Source: Symbiodinium natans | Lineage: Eukaryota; Sar; Dinophyceae; Suessiales; Symbiodiniaceae | Direction: 5' to 3' | Length of the DNA: 64,000 nucleotides | Assembly: GCA_905221605.1 (NCBI GenBank) | Contig: CAJNDS010001813.1 | Location: 315,434 to 379,433 of the forward strand | Shown here: positions 58,351 to 64,000 of the stretch, one piece after another | Numbering within the stretch: the stretch's first letter is position 1 | Layout: each line of letters begins with the position of its first letter | Made by a program: the position numbers and the translations under genes | The notes under the pieces: generated by a model | Databases searched by the model: none | What the model saw: only the letters and a program-made list of their open reading frames with translations | What the model was told of the DNA's origin: nothing

Positions 58351-59110
58351 AGACTTCTTGGGTCTAGGGGTTTTCGGGTCTGGGGTTCCAGGTTTCCTGT
58401 TCAGGGCTTTGGGCTTCCTGTGGAGGCATGTGGCTTGATCAAAGGGTTTAGGGTTTAGGGTTTAGGGTTTAGGGTTTAGGGTTTCGGGTTTTAGGCCAGC
58501 TATACCAGGGTTCTCAACTTTACGAGAACATCAAGATGATCTAACTCAACTCGGGGTTCGTATGTTCCCAAAACCTTACGACCCCCAAGCCCTAGAGAGC
58601 CCTAAAGCCCTAGAGCCCTAGAGCTCTAGAGCCCTATAGAGCCCTAAAGCCCCAAAGCCTAACTTGCAGCCTGTAGAGAACCGGACTCTAACTCCAAAAC
58701 CATGCGATACCGGAGTGGGGTGTCTGGTGAAAGGCCCTTCAAGCAGCTTAGGGTTTAGGGTTTAGGGTTTAGGGTTTAGGGTTTAGGGTTTAGGGTTTAG
58801 GGTTTACGGTTTAGGGCTTCGGGTTTAGGTTGGGATGTTCCCTGTTATACTAACTAACATCAGGTCTTGAGTTGAACCCTTAGGCCCGAACCCAGACCCC
58901 TGGGAGGATCCAAAAAGTAGAACCCCTACGATTGGGTCATTTCTAGGAAGCCTTAAGAGGATCTACTTTTTGGATCCTCCCAGGGGTCTGGGAACAACCG
59001 AGCCCAACACCCCCATGCCGCCCGAGAGTCTGCATTGCCACCACTCGTTCCACCAATGTCTGGATGACCAGGCTGCTGATCTCCTACGGGTTTCGGGCCC
59101 TTTCGCGGTT

Positions 59111-59283
59111 CTAAGCTTAAGAGTACACTAGGAAAGAACAAGGGTAGCCTTCTTGGTCTTTGATGGGGCTTGTAAGGGAACCTAAACCCCCCCAAAAACA
59201 TGGAATGAGGGCCTACTCTGGGTCCTAGTATCCCTAAACCCTAACCCTAGGTGATAAGGGCCTACTGTGGATCCTAGTATGCC
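59111..59283. mobile_element. family D element with duplicated right end
   Basis: The right end (59206-59233) recurs at 59255-59282 with 4 mismatches in 28, separated by 21 bp of CCCTAAA-type sequence. Confidence 0.65.
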
Positions 59284-59387
59284 TTATGGGCTCTAGGTTA
59301 AAAAATCTTGGGCTTTTGGCCTGTTTTGGCGTTGACAAAAATGTCGGAAAGTGAGTCGGCGGCCTGATGATCATCAGGAAAAGCACT

Positions 59388-59560
59388 CAACCCTAAACCC
59401 TCAACCAATAGCCCTGAGCCCCTAAACAACCCTAAACCCTAAACCATAAACCCTGCACCCTGCACCCTAAACCCTAAACCCTAAACCCGAAACCCTAAAC
59501 TCTAAACCCTAAACCCTAAACCCTAAATCCTAAACCCTAAACCCCATCCCTAAACCCTGA
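59388..59560 (-). repeat. CCCTAAA array, degenerate left part
   Basis: Mixed CCCTGCA, CCATAAA and canonical units. Confidence 0.9.
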
Positions 59561-59699
59561 GTCCTTCAAAACCCATACAGCCAGAAGTTTCCCTGTAGGA
59601 GCTCCTATCCTCCGAGTTGTGGTCCCCTCTAGCACAGAGGATCCATCGCCAAAAACGGCAGCGGGCTTACACCCAAAATGAGACCCGCATGATTCTCCC

Positions 59700-59840
59700 T
59701 CACTCATCAGCCTTTTCTTCATGGCCTTCTGCGATTAGAGTCTCAAGCACTCCTTCTGCTTCCACAGCAACTTTCGTTTCTTCTGCAGCCTCTTGGAACG
59801 CTTGGAAGGCTTCCAACCGGATCTCCGTCTCTTTATCCTT
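59700..59840 (-). CDS. candidate last exon, acidic coiled coil
   Basis: The minus strand reads ETEIRLEAFQAFQEAAEETK then VAVEAEGVLETLIAEGHEEK and a stop at 59700-59702. Ala/Glu-rich heptads. Below it, 59580-59700 has another open minus frame (GCKPAAVFGDGSSVLEGTTT). Confidence 0.5.
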   Translation of the reverse strand, partial: KDKETEIRLEAFQAFQEAAEETKVAVEAEGVLETLIAEGHEEKADE

Positions 59841-59959
59841 TTTTGGTCCCCTGAAAAGGGACCCCCAAACGTTGACCATAATTTTGGAGAAGTGACCCAA
59901 ATAGCAGTTCTCTGAGGGTAGTTTCATGGGCCCTTTACAGGGTACATAAGAGGTCTATA

Positions 59960-60092
59960 CTTGGAGGCTCATGCTACTTGATAACCAAATATAACTGTAC
60001 TTATAACCCACTCCATACGCCCTTTAAGTGCCCCAACATGGTTATAAGTACAGTACTGTATATTTGGTTACTAAGTACCATGAACCTCCAAG
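59960..60092. mobile_element. family A element
   Basis: 133 bp, TA on both flanks (59958-59959, 60093-60094). Confidence 0.85.
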
Positions 60093-60418
60093 TAAGGGGT
60101 ACTCGTTTAAGGGCCCATACTAAGGCACCTGGAACTCAGCGCTGGCTCGCTCACAGGGTCGTTAGGGCACTAAACCACCAAAGCCGGTTGGGTTTGGGGG
60201 GACCCTTTTTGAAGATCCTAAACCCTATTTCAACCCTAAACCGTAAACCCTAAACCCTACACCCTAAACCTCGAACCGAGGGTTTTACAGGGATTCCTCT
60301 TCGGGGCACATCCTTAAGAGGTTCGAGTATTGCTCCCTTGAGCATACCCGAACAGTGGGTTTAGGGTTTAGGGTTTAGGGTTTAGGAATTAGGGTTTAGG
60401 GTTTAGGGTTTTAAGTGC

Positions 60419-60600
60419 ACCACAAGCCTCAGACCCGGTTGGTCCTCGCCCCTCAGCTGATGGGCCACTTGCCGTTGATGCTTATCCAGCCGTATTGCGG
60501 GTGGATGGCGACAATGGCAATCCCGACACCTCAGCTCAGACCCCCGACCTTCGTTTGATTCGCCGTATGAGCCGTACGCAAACACGCCGGTGACAATAGG
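60419..60600 (+). CDS. candidate last exon
   Basis: The plus strand reads APQASDPVGPRPSADGPLAV, then DAYPAVLRVDGDNGNPDTSA, then PDLRLIRRMSRTQTRR and a stop near 60594. Antisense is open as well (60403-60585). Confidence 0.45.
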
Positions 60601-60779
60601 GTTTAGGGTTTAGGGTTTAGAGTTTAGGGTCTAGGGTTTAGGGTTGAGGGATCCCTGAACACTGAATACCCTAAACCCTGAATACCCGAAAACATAAGCC
60701 CGGATAGGGTTTGGGAATGCATGAAAAACACCATGGAAGCTGAGCTCACACGCGAAGACAATGAACAAACCCTACACCC

Positions 60780-61560
60780 CAACCCTACACCCTGCAACCC
60801 TAACCCTAACCCCAAACATGCGCACTCGTAGGAAAACAACATAGCGGCTGCCACCTGTATCATTGTACGTATGCCCAGACTATGTACACACGTGCATACA
60901 TGCAGATAGGTACATATATGTAGCATATACATATTCATACACATAAACATATACATAAACATATACATACCCACATACATGTGCATGAAATTCTACATAT
61001 GCATGCACATGTACATTGACATACATATATAGGTATGTATATAAGCACATAAGTACATTAATTGTACATTGTACAGTGTACTCTGTACATTGTACAATGT
61101 ATATTGTCCATGTCTACGACATGCACACAGTGTAGGTATACATGTCCAAGCACGCATGCATCTATCTCCCTCTCTCTGTCTGCGTTGTCATTCATGCCCG
61201 CATCTGTGTATGCAAGCATTCCATTACATCGTATTACGCTGCGGGTGCTGTGTATTCAATGTATTGAGTCATAGAACTATTGAGGAAAAAGATTTAACCT
61301 AAAAGAAGCAACCTAATACGAGCCCCTGAATAATGCGTTTTGGGGAGATCTACTAGGATGGCCCTTAAACCCCCTGGTTCTTAGTAGGGGGGTTTAGGAA
61401 CCTTAAATAACCCTTTAAATGGTGTGTATATATATATATATAGAGGGGGATGTAGGGTACCTGACTTTCTACTAAGAGCCAGCAAGTAGAACCTTGCTGA
61501 AAATATTCCTAAATATAGTCCTCTTGAGCCGAAATAAGGGAAAATGTACAACATCCCAAT
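60780..61560. other. AT-rich spacer with ATACAT microsatellite
   Basis: ACATAYACAT-type repeats at 60885-61090, a TGTACAATGT palindromic cluster near 61050-61110, and a TATA run at 61425-61443. A repeat with AACATCCCAATCGGG (61500-61570) is shared with 30395 and 43855. No exon. Confidence 0.5.
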
Positions 61561-61699
61561 CGGGCCCACCGAGTCTAGGTGGTGTTTAGGGCTTAGGGTT
61601 TTTAGGGTTGAGGGCTTAGGGCTTGCATTTTAGGGCAGCTTTAGGGCCTAGGGGTTTTAGGGTTGAGGGTTTAGGGCTTGCAGTTTATGCAGCTTGGAT

Positions 61700-61832
61700 T
61701 CTAAGCTGCGACGAGTCACTCTCTGCCTTTGGGGCATGGAGTTGCGCAGCAGGCGCGTCCGCAGATGTACGGGTGCCCAATGCTGCCGATGCTGCCTCAG
61801 TGGTTCGGGGACCTTTTGCCCCGCGGACTTCA
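61700..61832 (+). CDS. candidate exon before a family D element
   Basis: The plus strand reads CDESLSAFGAWSCAAGASAD then VRVPNAADAASVVRGPFAPR. Ala/Ser-rich. Confidence 0.45.
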
Positions 61833-61953
61833 TCTAGGCCCAGCAGGAGCCGAGGAATCACAGGGTACCCTTTTTGAGTTTCAAGGGGCTTTTCAAGAGA
61901 ACCAGAACCCTAAAAAAAAAGAAGCATGGAATGGAGGGCCGACTCTGGGTCCG
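61833..61953. mobile_element. family D element between two exon candidates
   Basis: TAGGCCCAGCAGGAG at the left and GACTCTGGGTCCGA at the right; core GGTACCCTTTTTGAG and GGGGCTTTTCAAGAGAACC. It lies exactly between plus-strand candidates at 61700-61832 and 61954-62045. Confidence 0.65.
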
Positions 61954-62045
61954 AGTCGGTTTGCACAGCCTGGTCTCTCACGTTGCTGTATTAGAACAGC
62001 TCTGGAGAGCCAACCGCGCAAGGGAGGATGTTGGCGGCCTCTTAG
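61954..62045 (+). CDS. candidate exon after a family D element
   Basis: The plus strand reads VGLHSLVSHVAVLEQLWRAN then RAREDVGGLL: an amphipathic helix. Confidence 0.5.
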
Positions 62046-62114
62046 TAGGGAATGATGCACCCTATGCCCCCCTATATATACGGTTGAAGGGATTGTTTAG
62101 GGGTTAACGCCTGA

Positions 62115-62222
62115 GAAAGACGAAGAAGGCTATTCGGCACAGTTGCCATAGGTGTTGATGCTATAAGATCGACACCAGAGCTCGCGGACTGATTCTCGAG
62201 CGCGGCAAGTGCCGTCACTGTC
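62115..62222 (+). CDS. candidate exon, strand uncertain
   Basis: The plus strand reads RLFGTVAIGVDAIRSTPELA; the minus strand reads SASSGVDLIASTPMATVPNS. Both are open. Confidence 0.3.
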
Positions 62223-62225
62223 ACC

Positions 62226-62370
62226 TTGGTAGTCCAGTAACAAGATTGAAATAAGGGCACGTTAAACCCTAAACCCTAAACTCCAAACCCTAAACCCTAA
62301 ACCTTAAACTCCAAACCCTAAACCCTAAACCCTAAACCCTAAACCCTAAACCCACCACTGAGCTACCAAG
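62226..62370. mobile_element. family C ends enclosing a telomere array
   Basis: TTGGTAGTCCAGTAAC at the left and CCACTGAGCTACCAAG at the right are family C termini. The usual core is missing after AATAAGGGCAC and replaced by CCCTAAA units (62262-62353). Confidence 0.75.
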
Positions 62371-62603
62371 TCACTGAAGGTCTCCCTTGTGGCCTGCGTT
62401 GGGGGGAAGCTGCGTATCGCGAAAGGCATGGTTACGGCATCAGGTTGAACTATGTAAAGCCTGGTTCTACACTTGCGGTTTAGGGTTTAGGGTTTAGGGT
62501 TGAGGTTGCAGTAAGCATGCATGTACGTAGCGAGCTCTGCTGAAACCAAGACCACACGCCCAAACACGAACAAAAAAAATAGAGGGCTCATAAGGGAGAC
62601 CTG

Positions 62604-62724
62604 GGTAGGTACCTAGGGTAGGTACCTAGGGTACGTTAGGGAAGCTTCGGGAGCCTATTTACAAAATAGTAGTGGGAAGTATTGGGAAACCTTGGCTTAC
62701 AAACCCCCAATGCCTCAAGGAACC
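62604..62724. mobile_element. family K element, reverse orientation
   Basis: GGTACCTAGGG...GAAGCTTCGGGAGCC and TGGGAAGTATTGGGAAACC, as in 39812-39932. Confidence 0.5.
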
Positions 62725-63147
62725 TATGACAAATCTCCACTGCAACGCCTGAAGAATCCGTGATGCATGTCAGGGCCCCCCGGCCGTGAGATGGAAAATA
62801 ACCAAAATACCCGATGCCCTAAACCCTAAACCCTTATAAAACCTAAACTCTTATGAATTCTACACACGCTGAAGCCCAATACACCCTAAACCCTAAATCC
62901 TATAAACCCTAAACCCTTTTGAACCCTTATTGCGAACCCGTATAAACCCCGTATAAACCCATATAAACCCTTACACACCCTTACTGACCCTTATAAGCCA
63001 TAAACCCTAAACCCCAAACCCCAAACCCCAAGCCCCAACCCTAAGCCCGACGACTGGAAGCATTGCTGGCTTTGCCTTCACAGGGGCGCTTTGGCTGCGC
63101 CTCCCTTTGTGAATCTCATGGTCGTCCTGCGACGCTTTGCGCCCTTC

Positions 63148-63244
63148 CAAAGGGTTCAGGGTTTAGGGTTTAGGGTTTAGGGTTTAGGGTTTAGGGTTTA
63201 GGGTTTAGGGTTTAGGGCTTAGGGTTTAGGGCTTAGGGTTTAGG
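63148..63244 (+). repeat. TTTAGGG array, 13 units
   Basis: Right end has CTTAGGG units. Confidence 0.95.
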
Positions 63245-63429
63245 AAAGGGTACATGGTCAGCTTCACCTGGGACCCTCTTTACCTACAGTTTTATGGGAT
63301 ATCCCTACTAATTCAGGGTAGTTACTACTCAACTGCAGGTAGTAAATACAGTGCAAGTTCTTGTGGCTAAGAAGGACCACGATGTATGAGAAGTCCACCC
63401 TCTCAAACCCCTGGCTAAAACCCGTCCGA

Positions 63430-63540
63430 GACCCTAAACCCCAAACCCCAAACCCTAAACCCTAAACCCTAAACCCTAAACCCTAAACCCTAAACCCTAA
63501 ACCCTAAACCCTAAACCCCAAAACCCAAAGCCCTAAAGCA
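63430..63540 (-). repeat. CCCTAAA array, about 15 units
   Basis: CCCCAAA units at both ends. Confidence 0.95.
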
Positions 63541-63621
63541 GTCTATCGAGCTTCAAACCTCCCACCCTTTCATGTGGCATCTCCTCTTTACGTAAAAAAA
63601 ACAGACCACTCCGAACCCATG

Positions 63622-63742
63622 GGGTCCATGTACCTCCAGGGCTTTTTATACGGGGATCAGGGTTTAGGGTTTAGGGCTTAGGGCTTTCCTATATATTAGC
63701 TTTCAGGATCTTAAGTATATATAGAGACTACATGGGGTACAT
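63622..63742. mobile_element. family B element with a telomere insert
   Basis: GGGTCCATGTACC at the left, CATGGGGTACATCCC at the right; a TTTAGGG block at 63659-63686 sits inside. Confidence 0.55.
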
Positions 63743-64000
63743 CCCTCAGAAAACAAACGCTCTGTCCTCGTCCCACGCATGAACGAATGTAAAGCGATAG
63801 TCGAGGCTAGGACGTCGGACCTCCGATAGGTCCGAGTTGGACCGCATTCTTCGCCCTTCAAGCGAGCAAATATCCTGCTTGAGCCACTGCGCCTGCCGCA
63901 GAACCCCTCGAAAACCCTATGAAAAACCAAAAAAAACCTCTTCAGCCCTAGAATGCCGAAAGTAAGCCCTATAAACCCGAACAACCTTTAAAAGCCCTGT
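63743..64000. other. right edge, possible exon
   Basis: A 93-codon minus ORF (63703-63984) covers this end. RIFARLKGEECGPTRTYRRS near 63820-63880 looks coding; the rest is repeat-like. Truncated by the window edge. Confidence 0.3.

Noticed and set aside
2700-64000. Chromosome end or subtelomere made of real telomeres
   Set aside because: Arrays occur in both orientations every few hundred bases over 61 kb, are short, and alternate with exon-like DNA. A chromosome end would show one long array in one orientation.
2700-64000. CRISPR-like array
   Set aside because: Repeats are 7-bp tandem telomere units and inverted-repeat elements with variable spacing; no conserved repeat/spacer structure and clearly eukaryotic content.

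Overview
The window looks like dinoflagellate nuclear DNA, probably Symbiodiniaceae-like. Three things point there: telomere-type TTTAGGG repeats are scattered throughout in both orientations, intron donors read GC or GA as well as GT with acceptors of the AG|G type, and the left edge carries a retroelement-like coding block with a C19-type peptidase domain. No prokaryotic feature, rRNA or tRNA was recognised. Species cannot be settled from the sequence alone.

Layout. Positions 1-1868 hold the 3' part of an intron-free element: zinc-finger-like segment, alpha-helical segment and a ubiquitin-specific-protease-like ORF, in three reading frames with a TGATG stop/start overlap. From about 2.7 kb to the right end the DNA is a mosaic of unique segments of 50-200 bp separated by (TTTAGGG)n or (CCCTAAA)n arrays and by short palindromic elements. 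At first sight this is a gene desert of degraded telomere repeats. It is not: many unique segments are short exons. The best proof is a minus-strand gene at 3036-5340 for a plastid-targeted DUF4336 protein. Six exons join in one unbroken frame once four to five introns are removed. Those introns are a telomere array with a 5-bp direct repeat, a 128-bp inverted-repeat element with a 4-bp direct repeat, and a decayed copy of that element carrying a telomere array with a 5-bp direct repeat.

The same logic gives exon candidates elsewhere: a minus-strand gene model at 7.1-9.0 kb, a minus-strand pair at 11.8-12.2 kb, plus-strand runs at 15.3-17, 18.2-20, 23.8-25.0, 29.2-33.5 and 35.0-35.5 kb, a minus-strand RING-H2 protein at 22.2-22.5 kb, a plus-strand RS-rich tail at 24.8-25.0 kb, minus-strand runs at 39.4-43.5 kb and 54.0-55.0 kb, and plus-strand exons near 44 and 61.7-62.0 kb. 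Apart from DUF4336, RING-H2 and the RS tail, no function is recognised. Exon edges are approximate, and antisense frames are often open too, so strand calls outside the best models are tentative.

The non-exon DNA consists of about ten families of short non-autonomous inverted-repeat elements (called A to K here) and well over a hundred telomere-like arrays. Family A (TIR CTTGGAGGTTC, TA duplication), family B (TIR GGTCCATGTACC), family C (TIR TTGGTAGCCCAGTAACC) and family D (TIR near GACCCAGGAGTAACC) behave as introners: they sit between exons, carry target-site duplications, and their exact removal restores a frame in several cases. Telomere arrays are also flanked by direct repeats of 4 to 48 bp, sometimes inside an introner and once inside an exon whose frame is restored by collapsing a 21-bp duplication. 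The main proposal is that telomere-repeat insertion at staggered breaks has been a source of spliceosomal introns in this genome.
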